Assembly: GCF_001708505.1 (NCBI RefSeq) | Contig: NZ_CP015992.1 | Location: 186,001 to 250,000, forward strand | Direction: 5' to 3' | DNA length: 64,000 nt | Source of the DNA: Pseudomonas sp. TCU-HL1 | Lineage (GTDB): Bacteria; Pseudomonadota; Gammaproteobacteria; Pseudomonadales; Pseudomonadaceae | In this document: one piece after another, positions 34,870 to 43,171 of the stretch | How the letters are laid out: each line of letters starts with the position of its first letter | How positions within the stretch are numbered: position 1 is the stretch's first letter | Made by a program: the position numbers and the translations under genes | The notes under the pieces: generated by a model | The model's input: the letters and a program-made list of their open reading frames with translations, nothing else | What the model was told of the DNA's origin: nothing | Database searches by the model: none

Positions 34870-35165
34870 GGTGGGCTCTCGGTTTTGTTATTGTGCCGGC
34901 AACTGTAGACAATTAACTGGGCTATTGACTAGTGCTTTGTATACAATTTTTCAGGTCTTATTTTTCATCTGTTCTTCGGCTATCTCCAGTAAATTTCTGT
35001 TATTTCAGCATTATAGTTAGTTGACCTATTGGTCAGGAAAATGCCGGGCGACGAATGGCGCCCCTCGCAGATGTGGTCCCGCTCCGCGATACAGGGGCAT
35101 ACCACCGCCCGCGCCCATCCTCCGTTGGCTTTCTCTCCCAGGCGGCAGCCGGTATTCTCGCCGCC
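34870..35165. promoter_or_regulatory. Divergent region between NCS2 permease and folA
   Basis: A 296-base noncoding region. TTGTATACAA (34937-34946), a perfect 10-base palindrome about 70 bases upstream of the permease start, resembles operators of GntR/FadR-type regulators. TTGACC-TATT-GGTCA (35021-35035) is a second palindrome nearer folA and includes a possible -35 TTGACC. The first 80 bases beside the permease are AT-rich. Nothing here looks protein-coding. Confidence 0.5.
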
Positions 35166-35678
35166 ATGAACAAGACCCTGCCCCTCTGTCTGATCGCCGC
35201 CCTCGCGCAGAATCGCGTGATCGGTCGCGACAACCAATTGCCCTGGCACCTGCCGGCGGATCTCAAGCACTTCAAAGCGATGACCCTCGGCAAGCCGATC
35301 ATCATGGGACGCAAGACCTGGGATTCCCTCGGCCGTCCGCTGCCTGGCCGGCTCAATCTGGTGGTCAGCCGCCAGAGCGGTCTGGTGCTGGAGGGGGCGG
35401 AAGTCCTCCCCAGCCTGGAAGCTGCTGTCCAACGCGCCGAAGCTTGGGCGCGCGAGGAAGATGCCGAGGAGCTGATGCTGATCGGCGGCGCCCAGCTCTA
35501 TGCCGAGGGCCTGACAGCAGCCGATCGCCTCTACCTGACCCGTGTGGAATTGGCTCCGGAAGGCGATGCTTACTTCCCTGAAGTGTCGCAGCAGGAATGG
35601 CGCCTGGCCTCCAGCATCGAGCATGAGGCGACGACGGACACGCCGGCCTATGCCTTCGAGGTGTGGGAGAAGCGCTGA
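35166..35678 (+). CDS. folA: Dihydrofolate reductase FolA
   Basis: A 170-residue enzyme reducing dihydrofolate with NADPH. Motifs: LIAALAQNRVIGRDNQLPWHLPAD with the catalytic acid at LPADLKHF, PIIMGRKTWDSLGRPLPGR, and IGGAQLYAEGL. ATG 35166 was taken because conserved sequence begins there (MNKTLPLCLIAAL), despite an open frame up to 35055. No strong ribosome-binding site is visible. It works with ThyA. Confidence 0.95.
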   Translation: MNKTLPLCLIAALAQNRVIGRDNQLPWHLPADLKHFKAMTLGKPIIMGRKTWDSLGRPLPGRLNLVVSRQSGLVLEGAEVLPSLEAAVQRAEAWAREEDAEELMLIGGAQLYAEGLTAADRLYLTRVELAPEGDAYFPEVSQQEWRLASSIEHEATTDTPAYAFEVWEKR

Positions 35679-35700
35679 GGCAACGCTGTTGAAGGCTGCC

Positions 35701-38700
35701 TCAGTCCGTTTCACCGCGCAGTAAGCGCAACAAGGCGGCTGCATCCAGACGGGCGCTCAGTTCACCGCCCTCCAGCAGGCTGTCCGCCAGGTCACGCTTC
35801 TTCTGGTGCAGGGCGACGATCTGTTCCTCGATGGTGTTCTCGGTCACCAGGCGGTAAATGGTGACCGGGCGCTGCTGGCCCATGCGGTGCGCGCGGTCGC
35901 TGGCCTGATCCTCCACGGCCGGGTTCCACCAGGGATCGAGGTGGATCACGTAGTCGGCGGCTGTCAGGTTGAGCCCGCTGCCCCCGGCCTTGAGGCTGAT
36001 CAGGAAGAGATCGCCGCTGCCGGCCTGGAAGGCCTCGACGCGCTTCTGGCGCTCCCGGGTGGGCGTCGAACCGTCCAGGTACTGGTGCTCGATGCCCTTG
36101 CGCGCCAGCCAGGCACGGACGATCTGCAGGTGGTCGACGAACTGGCTGAACACCAGGGCCCGGTGTCCGTTGGCCAGCAACTCCTCGATGATTTCTGCGA
36201 ACGCCTGCAATTTGCTTCCCGTCAGCGGGCTGCCGGGCACCGACAGCGACGGGTGACAGCAGAAGCGGCGCAGTCGGGTGATCTCGGCGAGCACCTGCAG
36301 CGGTCGGCCTGCGTCCGGGGCGAGCTGGTCGATGGCCTCCAGCGCCTGCTGGCGCAGCGCCTCGTACAGATGGGCCTCCTCGCTCGAGAGGGGGAACCGG
36401 TGAGTGATCTCGGTGCGCGCGGGCAGTTCGTCCAGCACCTGGCTCTTGAGGCGGCGGAGGATGAACGGCTGGATCAGTTTCCTGAGGGTGCGGCGCGCCG
36501 CCGCATCACCTTGCTCGATTGGGCTGGCGAAGCGAGCGGTGAAGCTGTCCTGGCTGCCGAGCAGCCCGGGGTTGATGAAGCGGAACAGGTTCCACAGTTC
36601 GCCCAGATGGTTCTCCAGCGGCGTGCCAGTGGCCACCATGCGGAAGTCCGCCTGCAGCGTCATGGCTGCCTGGGAGCGCTTGGTCTGGGCGTTCTTGATC
36701 GCCTGCGCCTCATCGAGCACCGCGCTGGTCCAGCGGCGGGCGGCGAAGGCCTCGCTGTCCTGCTGTAGCAGGCCGTAGCTGACGATCACCAGGTCCAGGG
36801 GGCCCAGATCCTCCAGGCTGCGCGCTTCGTGGTAAAGGCGTGGCCTGAGGCTGGGCGCGAAGCGGGCACACTCGGCTAGCCAGTTGAGGGTTACCGAGGT
36901 GGGCGCGACGACCAGTTGCGGCCCTTGCGCCGCCCGTTCGAGCAGCAGCGCCAGGATCTGGATCGTCTTGCCCAGGCCCATGTCGTCGGCCAGGCAGGCG
37001 CCGACGCCCCAGTGCGCCAGACGAGATAGCCAGCAGAAGCCTTCCTGCTGGTAGTCGCGCAGTTGGGCCAGCAACGTCCTTGGCACCTGTGGTTGATGAC
37101 GGCGCATCGAGGTCAGCCGATCCAGGTGCGTCTGCCAATGCCGATCCGCCTCGAAGGCACCGGCCTCGCCAGCCAGAGCTTCCAGCAGCGGGGTGTTCAA
37201 GGGGCTCAGCTGCAGGCCCCGGTCGGTCACGCGCTCGGCCAGGCCGCCGAGCTCTTCCAGTTGCCTGCGCAGGCGGTCGTCCAAGGCTAGCCAGTCGCGG
37301 TCGCCCAGGTTGATGAAGCGCCCCGGAGAGGCCTTGAGCAGTTCCAGCAATTGGCGCAGTTGCAGGATCTTGCCGTCGTCCAGGTCGATCCCTCCTTGCA
37401 GGACGAACCAATCACCCCGCTGCTTCAGCCCCAGGCGCAGTTGGCCCAGGCCGGTGTGGGCCTTGATGCGCATGCGTTCGCCCTCCGGCCAGACGCATTG
37501 CAGCGCCTCGCCCTCCAGGGTCTTCAGCTCGCTGAGCGCCTGCAAGGCGTCCTGGGGATGCTGCAGCTGCCATTCCCGACCGTCGCTTTCGGCACGGGCC
37601 AGCCCGGGGCAGGTGTCCAGCACACGCTGGAGTGACTGGCGTTCGGCCGCCAGGTCGCGGCATACCTGTACGGCCTTGCCTTCGCGCTCGCCGAGCAGGT
37701 TGCGGCTGCCCTGGCCGGGAACGAACCAGCCACCCTCGGTCAGCGGTCGCACCAGCAATTGCAGGCGCAGCCCCGCCTCCAGAGGTAGCAGGTGGGCATA
37801 GAGCCGCGTATCCGCTGGAAGTGTCTCGAGGTGGGCGGTCAGTTCCGGGATCTCGGAATGGATCGGCAGCAGGGGAGCAATCGCGCCCATGGCTTCGATC
37901 AACTGCGCTTTGGCTGACAGCGGCATGCTCAGACCGTTGCCGATGATCGCAGCAATCTGCCTCAGCTCATGGTTGATCGGGTAGACGACCACACGGGTCG
38001 GGGTTTCTTTCTCGATCACCAGATTGCTGTTGCCAGCGAGGTTGTCGGGCGCGAGTCGCAGGTGGATACGCTCGCCCTCGGCCAGCAGGTGCAATCCGTG
38101 TTGTCCGGCGACCAGTTCGAGGCGAATGTCAGGCCTATCCATCCAGAACAGCGCGGGATGGCCCACCAGTGCCGGCAGGGCCAGGTCTGTAGGCAGTTCG
38201 TAGCGGTCGTTGTAGTAGCTTGCGGAGACCTGGATCTTGCGGATGGCCTGGCGGTCCTGCTCATTGAGGAAGTCCATGCCATCGCCTTCCGCGACCAGGC
38301 GCTGCAGCGCAACGACCCGTCCCTTGCTCCACTGGCCCTTGGCGCCGAGCTTCTGCTCTCTGGGTTCGACGCGCGTCATGTAGCGGTCCAGATTGATGAA
38401 CCAGGCCAGGCGCGCACTCTTCGCCGGGGTCGCCTTGTCGCTGGATCTGGGTTTGAGCTGGCTCAGAGCCTGCAGCGCCTGCTGCCAGGATTCCTGCCGC
38501 TGCTGGAGCTCCAGCAGCGGACGCAGCCCGGCTTCCCGGTGGACATCCGCGAGCCGGCGCGGCTCGCTGAACTGCGCAGCCAGCAGCGCGTCGAACTCCG
38601 CCGCGAGCCAGGCAAGATGGTCGTCCTCCAGTACCTGGCGATAGTCCTTGAGGGCGTTGCGCCATTCCTTTGTTCTTGAGGGTTCTGCGTCCTGCCAGTA

Positions 38701-39801
38701 CAGCACGAGTGCCAGCATCAGGCCGTCAAGGCCGTTGAGTCGGGTCGGAATATGCAGGCTCCGCTGCTGGGGTGCGAGGCCCTGGAGCCGCTCGAAGTAG
38801 CCTTCCAGAATGGGGTAGGCGGGACCGTAGCCCGCCTTGATGCCCGTCGACAGGACTTGCTTGAGTGCCGTGCGATGCGTGGGCTGGTAGCCGCCGATCA
38901 GGGCCAGGGCATACACCGCATTGAGGATGGGCGGCAGGTCGATCTTGCGCTTGCCGGTTTGCTTGCGCAGGCCGCTCATCCAGCTCTGGATCAGCTCCAG
39001 GGTGCGGGCGACATCGCCTTTCAGCAAGCTGGTGAGAATATCCCGGAGCTGGCTGTAACCATGCCGGCCAAGGGTTTCCAGGCTGTGCCAGTCTCCGCGC
39101 CAGAGCGCCTGGAGCAGGAGCTGGAAGTGCAACTCGCCTTCTTCATTCGGAGGTACGGATCGAGCGTGCTCCAGGCCCAGTTCGTAGGCTGCGCGACAGG
39201 GCATCAGGTACTGGTTGCACAGGTCCAGGTAGTCCTCGAGCAGCAGCAACCGCATCTCATCGTCGAGACGGGAGAATAGCTCCAGTCCCTGTGCATCGCC
39301 CGCCATCTGATACATGGGGTGAATGGCGTGGAGGCGCGTAAGCGGCACATGGCGACTCAGAACCTGGAGTGAATCGACGACCCCCGGGAGCCGTCCCGCC
39401 AGCAACTCCAGCCATAGGGCCTCCTGGGCGGCATCCGGGGAAATCCCTTGCCAGGAATTCGCCGGCTGAAGGTGTTTCCTCGATGCCTCAAGCCAGGACC
39501 TGGCGTCACGCCGCTGATGCAGATGGAGCAGGACGCGATGGCGTTGCCCTTCCACCAGTTGGTTGCTGTACCCCTTAGTCGTAACTGTCCGTGTGACCCA
39601 GCCTGCGCGTTCCAGTAGATCGAGCAAGGTGGAGAGGCTCTCGTTACTGGCGGCTCTGCCGTCGGGCATAGTGACTCGCTGAACCTGCAGCAGCTTGAGC
39701 AGACTGTTCTTGCCTCTGCCGGCATGGCTCGTTGCCAGTGCGTAGAGGACGGCACGGCCAGCATCCGGCAGGGCTGCGATAGCCAGGGAGGGGACGCTCA
39801 T
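35701..39801 (-). CDS. Very large SNF2-family DNA-dependent ATPase/helicase
   Basis: A 1366-residue protein. The C-terminal third is a SNF2 engine: Walker A DDMGLGKTIQILALLLE (about residue 937), DEAQ box VLDEAQAIKN (about 1029), VATGTPLENHLGELW, LKAGGSGLNLTAADYVI and motif VI DRAHRMGQQRPV (about 1305). The first 900 residues are helical with a possible SWIM-like or DUF3670-type middle region that I cannot firmly assign. No methyltransferase, nuclease or defence partner adjoins. It may remodel protein-DNA complexes or act in repair. It converges on folA with a 22-base gap. Confidence 0.87.
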   Translation of the reverse strand: MSVPSLAIAALPDAGRAVLYALATSHAGRGKNSLLKLLQVQRVTMPDGRAASNESLSTLLDLLERAGWVTRTVTTKGYSNQLVEGQRHRVLLHLHQRRDARSWLEASRKHLQPANSWQGISPDAAQEALWLELLAGRLPGVVDSLQVLSRHVPLTRLHAIHPMYQMAGDAQGLELFSRLDDEMRLLLLEDYLDLCNQYLMPCRAAYELGLEHARSVPPNEEGELHFQLLLQALWRGDWHSLETLGRHGYSQLRDILTSLLKGDVARTLELIQSWMSGLRKQTGKRKIDLPPILNAVYALALIGGYQPTHRTALKQVLSTGIKAGYGPAYPILEGYFERLQGLAPQQRSLHIPTRLNGLDGLMLALVLYWQDAEPSRTKEWRNALKDYRQVLEDDHLAWLAAEFDALLAAQFSEPRRLADVHREAGLRPLLELQQRQESWQQALQALSQLKPRSSDKATPAKSARLAWFINLDRYMTRVEPREQKLGAKGQWSKGRVVALQRLVAEGDGMDFLNEQDRQAIRKIQVSASYYNDRYELPTDLALPALVGHPALFWMDRPDIRLELVAGQHGLHLLAEGERIHLRLAPDNLAGNSNLVIEKETPTRVVVYPINHELRQIAAIIGNGLSMPLSAKAQLIEAMGAIAPLLPIHSEIPELTAHLETLPADTRLYAHLLPLEAGLRLQLLVRPLTEGGWFVPGQGSRNLLGEREGKAVQVCRDLAAERQSLQRVLDTCPGLARAESDGREWQLQHPQDALQALSELKTLEGEALQCVWPEGERMRIKAHTGLGQLRLGLKQRGDWFVLQGGIDLDDGKILQLRQLLELLKASPGRFINLGDRDWLALDDRLRRQLEELGGLAERVTDRGLQLSPLNTPLLEALAGEAGAFEADRHWQTHLDRLTSMRRHQPQVPRTLLAQLRDYQQEGFCWLSRLAHWGVGACLADDMGLGKTIQILALLLERAAQGPQLVVAPTSVTLNWLAECARFAPSLRPRLYHEARSLEDLGPLDLVIVSYGLLQQDSEAFAARRWTSAVLDEAQAIKNAQTKRSQAAMTLQADFRMVATGTPLENHLGELWNLFRFINPGLLGSQDSFTARFASPIEQGDAAARRTLRKLIQPFILRRLKSQVLDELPARTEITHRFPLSSEEAHLYEALRQQALEAIDQLAPDAGRPLQVLAEITRLRRFCCHPSLSVPGSPLTGSKLQAFAEIIEELLANGHRALVFSQFVDHLQIVRAWLARKGIEHQYLDGSTPTRERQKRVEAFQAGSGDLFLISLKAGGSGLNLTAADYVIHLDPWWNPAVEDQASDRAHRMGQQRPVTIYRLVTENTIEEQIVALHQKKRDLADSLLEGGELSARLDAAALLRLLRGETD

Positions 39802-39846
39802 TGGGACGATCCGGGACGAAAATGGGGAATGGTCCGTGAGGGCCGT

Positions 39847-40320
39847 TCAATGGTCAATGGCCAGTGTGATCAGGTCTGCTTCCACCCGGCGTTCACCGAT
39901 TCGCAGCAGCCCCACCGAGACCGGCAGCCTGAACCGTCGCGGCCCGGCGCTGCCCGGGTTGACGTGCAGGAGCCCGGCGCGCTCGGTGATCAGCGGCTTG
40001 TGGGAGTGGCCGGTGACCACCACAGCAACACCGCGCGCGGCGAGATCGTCGGGGATGTCGGCCTGATCGTGCACCAGATAGAGGGATACGCCGCCCAACT
40101 GTAGCGACGCGTCATGGGGGATTTTCGTCGCCCAGTCTTGCGTGTCATTGTTGCCGCGCACGGCCGTCAGCGGCGCCAGTTGGCGCAGGGCTTCGAGTAT
40201 TTCAGGCTTGCCGATGTCGCCGGCATGGAGGATGTGGTCGCAGCCCGCAAGCGCCGCGAGAGCCTGGGGGCGGAGGAGGCCGTGGGTATCGGAAATCAGG
40301 CCAATGCGAAGGGGGAGCAT
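39847..40320 (-). CDS. YfcE-like metallophosphoesterase
   Basis: A 157-residue calcineurin-like phosphodiesterase with the full metal set: SDTHG (near residue 9), GDIG, GNND, GHSH and NPGSAGPRR. YfcE/MJ0936-type enzymes hydrolyse phosphodiesters in vitro; the natural substrate is unknown. ATG 40320 was chosen because it directly precedes the conserved LPLRIGLISDTHG strand; the frame is open up to 40359. It lies 45 bases beyond the helicase start. Confidence 0.88.
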   Translation of the reverse strand: MLPLRIGLISDTHGLLRPQALAALAGCDHILHAGDIGKPEILEALRQLAPLTAVRGNNDTQDWATKIPHDASLQLGGVSLYLVHDQADIPDDLAARGVAVVVTGHSHKPLITERAGLLHVNPGSAGPRRFRLPVSVGLLRIGERRVEADLITLAIDH

Positions 40321-40359
40321 GGAGTGGGCCTCACCAGGAGATGAGGCCCATTCTGCCAC

Positions 40360-41739
40360 TTAGCGGGATTGTGCCGGGGTTTCCGGCAGGAACCAGTTCA
40401 GCAGCAGGGCGCAGAGGCCACCGGTGGCCACACCGGATTCGAGGATGTTGCGTAGGGCTGCCGGCATGTGGGCGAGGAATTCCGGCACCTGGGACACGCC
40501 CAGGCCGAGGGCCAGCGACACGGCGATGATCAGCAGCGCACGGCGATCCAGGGTGGTTCCGGCGAGGATGTTGATGCCGGAGGCGGCCACTGCGCCGAAC
40601 ATCACCATGGCGCCACCACCCAGCACTGGCTCGGGAATGGCCTGAAGCACGCCAGCCACCGCCGGGAACAGGCCCAGCAGCACCAGCATCAGGGCGATCG
40701 ACAGGCCGATATGGCGGCTGGCGATGCCGGTCAGCTGAATCACGCCGTTGTTTTGCGCGAAGACTGAGCTGGGGAAGGTGTTGAACAGGCCCGCCAGCAG
40801 GGAGTTGGCGCCGTTCACCAGCACGCCGCCCTTGATCCGTTGCATCCAGAGCGGACCTTCTACCGGCTGGTGCGACACCTTGCTGGTGGCGGTAACGTCG
40901 CCGATGGCTTCGAGCGAGGTGACCAGGTAGATCACCAGCATGGGTACGAACAGCGACCAGGAGAAGCCCAGGCCGAAGTGCAGTGGCACCGGCACCTGCA
41001 CCAGCGGCGCATCGTGCAGGCCGTTGAAGTCGAGGCGACCCAGCCAGGCGGCCAGGGCGTAGCCCGCCAGCAGCGCGATGACGATGGCGCAGCTGCGCAT
41101 CCACACCAGCGGAATGCGGTTGAGCAGCAGGATCACCCCCAGCACGGTGCCGGACAGCAGCAGGTTCTCGCCGTTGGCGAAGGTGCCGTTAGCCATGGCG
41201 CCAAAGCCACCGCCCATGCTGATCAGGCCCACCTTGATCAGGGTCAGGCCGATCATCAGCACCACGATGCCAGTCACCAGGGGATTGATCAGCCGTTTGA
41301 CGAAGGGCAGTACGCGGGAAATGCCCATCTCGACGACGGCACCGGCCATCACTACACCGAAGATGGCGGCCATCACGGCTTCCACCGGCGTGCCCTGCTT
41401 GACCATCAGGGCGCCGCCGGCGATCAGCGGGCCGACGAAGTTGAAGCTGGTGCCCTGGACGATCAGCAGCCCCGCGCCAAAGGGTCCGAAGCGTTTGCAT
41501 TGCACGAAGGTGGCGATGCCGGAAACGACCAGGGACATCGACACGATCAGGTTGGTGTCACGGGCGGATACGCCCAGTGCCTGGCAGATCAGCAGGCCGG
41601 GCGTGACGATGGGGACGATGATGGCCAGCAGGTGCTGCAGTGCTGCGAGCATGGCCGCCAGCGGGCGTGGCTTGTCTTCAAGGCCGTAGAGCAGCTCGCT
41701 ACGAGCCTCAAGGACGGGGGGCTTTTCCAGTGAAGTCAT
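40360..41739 (-). CDS. NCS2-family uracil/xanthine permease, second type
   Basis: A 459-residue symporter: LQHLLAIIVPIVTPGLLICQ, LLIVQGTSFNFVGPL, PLVTGIVVLMIGLTLIKVG, VTSLEAIGDVTATS and FNTFPSSVFAQNNGVIQLTG. The QNNGVIQLTG motif is the NCS2 signature of XanQ/UraA-like carriers. It belongs to a different subgroup from the 33328-34869 permease. I preferred ATG 41739 to an in-frame TTG at 41754. It corresponds by position to PAO1 PA0352. Substrate is uncertain between uracil, xanthine and urate. Confidence 0.88.
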   Translation of the reverse strand: MTSLEKPPVLEARSELLYGLEDKPRPLAAMLAALQHLLAIIVPIVTPGLLICQALGVSARDTNLIVSMSLVVSGIATFVQCKRFGPFGAGLLIVQGTSFNFVGPLIAGGALMVKQGTPVEAVMAAIFGVVMAGAVVEMGISRVLPFVKRLINPLVTGIVVLMIGLTLIKVGLISMGGGFGAMANGTFANGENLLLSGTVLGVILLLNRIPLVWMRSCAIVIALLAGYALAAWLGRLDFNGLHDAPLVQVPVPLHFGLGFSWSLFVPMLVIYLVTSLEAIGDVTATSKVSHQPVEGPLWMQRIKGGVLVNGANSLLAGLFNTFPSSVFAQNNGVIQLTGIASRHIGLSIALMLVLLGLFPAVAGVLQAIPEPVLGGGAMVMFGAVAASGINILAGTTLDRRALLIIAVSLALGLGVSQVPEFLAHMPAALRNILESGVATGGLCALLLNWFLPETPAQSR

Positions 41740-41826
41740 GGGAATCGACCGCAAAAAAGCGGCGATTCTACCTGAGTGGTCAGGTTTGGTGAGGGTGCCG
41801 GCTGTGCGGTCGGGTGCCTGGTCCTG

Positions 41827-41855
41827 TTGGGCTTCGCTTCGCTCTGCGCCAACCT
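41827..41855. repeat. Left half of an intergenic repeat split by the IS110 element
   Basis: TTGGGCTTCGCTTCGCTCTG then CGCCAACCT, ending in the dinucleotide CT at 41854-41855. It aligns base for base with 4021-4049 apart from two substitutions. The continuation is found at 43081. Confidence 0.85.
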
Positions 41856-41862
41856 TGTATCT

Positions 41863-42060
41863 CGACTACCACCCTCTCAAGGGGTGATAGTCCCCGACTG
41901 ATCATCGGGGGAGAGCCAGGAAGCCGTGTCCACCCTTAGGCCTCGAGCCCGACCCGTAGATAGTGCCCTGGCCCTCCACACTCACTCAGATAGCTCGAAC
42001 GGTATCTAGAGCCCACTTCAAGTGAGAGCTCGCATTCACAAGGCCGGGCCGGGTGCAGTG
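41863..42060 (+). ncRNA. Candidate bridge RNA of the IS110 element (approximate ends)
   Basis: A 5' hairpin (CTCTC at 41874-41878 with GAGAG at 41911-41915) is followed by a target loop closed by GCCAGG (41915-41920) and CCTGGC (41967-41972). Inside it TCCACCCT (41929-41936) matches the left target GCCAACCT at 6 of 8 bases. CCCGTAG (41953-41959) complements the right target CTACGGG at 7 of 7. A second region holds ACGGTATCT (41999-42007), identical to the right donor end 43072-43080, and ACAAG (42038-42042), complementary to CTTGT at the left donor end (41854-41858). This is the layout described for IS621 bridge RNA. RNA ends are estimates. Confidence 0.78.
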
Positions 42061-42091
42061 ATGATCACTCTGGATGGATTGAGGAGGTTGC

Positions 42092-43066
42092 ATGTCCAGC
42101 ATCGTCGGCATTGACATTGCCAAGCACAGTTTCGATATCGCCACCCTGCAGGCCAACGGCAAGTACCGCAGCAAGGCCAAGCTGATCAACGCCGCAGAGG
42201 GCTTTCAGGTGTTGCAGGAGTGGTTGAACAAGCACAGCGAACCTGGGGCCTGGATCGTGATGGAGGCGACGGGTACCTACCACGAGGCGCTGGCTGAGCA
42301 CTTTTACGCGCTGGGCTACCGGATTTGCGTGATGAATCCTGCGCAGATTGCCTATTACGCGCGAAGCCAGTTGCAACGGGTCAAGACGGATCAGGTCGAC
42401 GCCAAGCTGATTGCCAGCTACGGCGAGCACCATCAAGATGAGCTGCGCGCCTGGCAACCCGAGCCTGCCGCGATCCGCCGTCTGCGTGCCCTGGTGCGGC
42501 GCCTGCAGGATCTCAAGGAGATCGAGCAGATGGAGCGCAATCGTCTGGGGGTGGCCGATGCCAGCGTGCAAGAGTCGATTCACTCAGTGCTGCAGCGTGT
42601 CGAAGAGCAGATTGCCGAGACCCTGAAAACCATCCGCGACCATATCGATGATGATCCAGACCTGCGGGGTAAACGCGATCTGCTGACCAGCATCGATGGT
42701 ATCGGCGAGCAGACTGCCGCCCTGCTCCTGGCGGAACTGGGTGATCCGCTGCAGTTCGAGAGCGCGCGAGCGATCACTGCCTTTGCCGGGCTGAATCCGA
42801 AGCTACAGGATTCGGGTAAGCATAAAGGGCACGTACGCATTTCCCGTGTGGGCTCAGCGCGGCTACGCGCGGGCCTGTACATGCCGGCGATCACCTCGAT
42901 GACCCACAACCCCGCGATCAATGCCCTGGCACAGCGCCTGCGCGCCCGCGGTAAGGCCGGAAAGCAGATCGTCTGCGCGGCCATGCGCAAGCTGTTGCAT
43001 ATCGCCTATGGCGTACTGAAATCCGGCCAGCCATTCGATGCCCAACTGGCCCTTGCCCGGGGCTAA
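42092..43066 (+). CDS. IS110-family transposase/recombinase (DEDD)
   Basis: A 324-residue recombinase. The RuvC-like DEDD residues are Asp8 (GIDIAKHSFD), Glu58 (VMEATGTYHEAL), Asp100 and Asp103 (KTDQVDAKLIASY). The C-terminal Transposase_20 domain includes DGIGEQTAALLLAE, FAGLNPKLQDSG with the putative catalytic Ser241, and ISRVGSARLRAGLYMPA. Spacing parallels IS621 as I recall it. A strong ribosome-binding GAGGAGG sits just before ATG 42092. It should recombine donor and target DNA using the element-encoded RNA. Confidence 0.95.
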   Translation: MSSIVGIDIAKHSFDIATLQANGKYRSKAKLINAAEGFQVLQEWLNKHSEPGAWIVMEATGTYHEALAEHFYALGYRICVMNPAQIAYYARSQLQRVKTDQVDAKLIASYGEHHQDELRAWQPEPAAIRRLRALVRRLQDLKEIEQMERNRLGVADASVQESIHSVLQRVEEQIAETLKTIRDHIDDDPDLRGKRDLLTSIDGIGEQTAALLLAELGDPLQFESARAITAFAGLNPKLQDSGKHKGHVRISRVGSARLRAGLYMPAITSMTHNPAINALAQRLRARGKAGKQIVCAAMRKLLHIAYGVLKSGQPFDAQLALARG

Positions 43067-43080
43067 ACAAGACGGTATCT
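43053..43080 (+). promoter_or_regulatory. Right-end half of a junction promoter of the IS110 element
   Basis: TTGCCC (43053-43058) lies 17 bases before TATCT (43076-43080). When the ends join in the circular form, the next base is T41856, giving a -10 of TATCTT and a start point near 41863, the beginning of the candidate bridge RNA. The -35 overlaps the last transposase codons. Each hexamer matches consensus at four of six positions. Confidence 0.55.
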
Positions 43081-43110
43081 ACGGGGTTTCTGCGCAGTCC
43101 TTTCGCCAAT
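43081..43110. repeat. Right half of the intergenic repeat split by the IS110 element
   Basis: ACGGGGTTTCTGCGCAGTCC then TTTCGCCAAT continues the module that stops at 41855. It aligns with ACGGGGCCCTTGCGCGGTCC at 4050 onward. Confidence 0.82.
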
Positions 43111-43131
43111 GAATTCGCTTCCACAAAAGGA

Positions 43132-43154
43132 AAGCCCGGCGCAGGGCCGGGCTT
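43132..43154 (-). terminator. Intrinsic terminator of ilvD
   Basis: AAGCCCGGC (43132-43140) and GCCGGGCTT (43146-43154), loop GCAGG. On the minus strand the stem is followed by TCCTTTTG, a moderate T-run. It lies 18 bases beyond the ilvD stop. Confidence 0.85.
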
Positions 43155-43171
43155 CTGGACTGCCGGGACTA

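Larger units (their letters stand above)
41856..43080 (+). mobile_element. Complete IS110-family insertion sequence (about 1225 bp)
   Basis: Boundaries come from comparing the interrupted repeat with the intact copy at 3957-4092: sequence foreign to the repeat runs from T41856 to T43080. There are no terminal inverted repeats and no long target duplication, only the shared dinucleotide CT (41854-41855 and 43079-43080), as in IS110 elements. The left noncoding end is long (236 bases) and the right very short (14 bases), which places it in the IS110 group rather than IS1111. The transposase is intact, so the element may be active. Confidence 0.9.

Noticed and set aside
35701..39801. DISARM- or BREX-type defence island around the SNF2 gene
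   Set aside because: No methyltransferase, PLD nuclease, PglZ or other defence genes flank it; neighbours are folA and a phosphoesterase.
41858..41862. TATCT at both IS110 ends taken as a 5-base target duplication
   Set aside because: The intact repeat at 4043-4055 lacks TATCT at the junction, so both copies belong to the element and only CT is shared.
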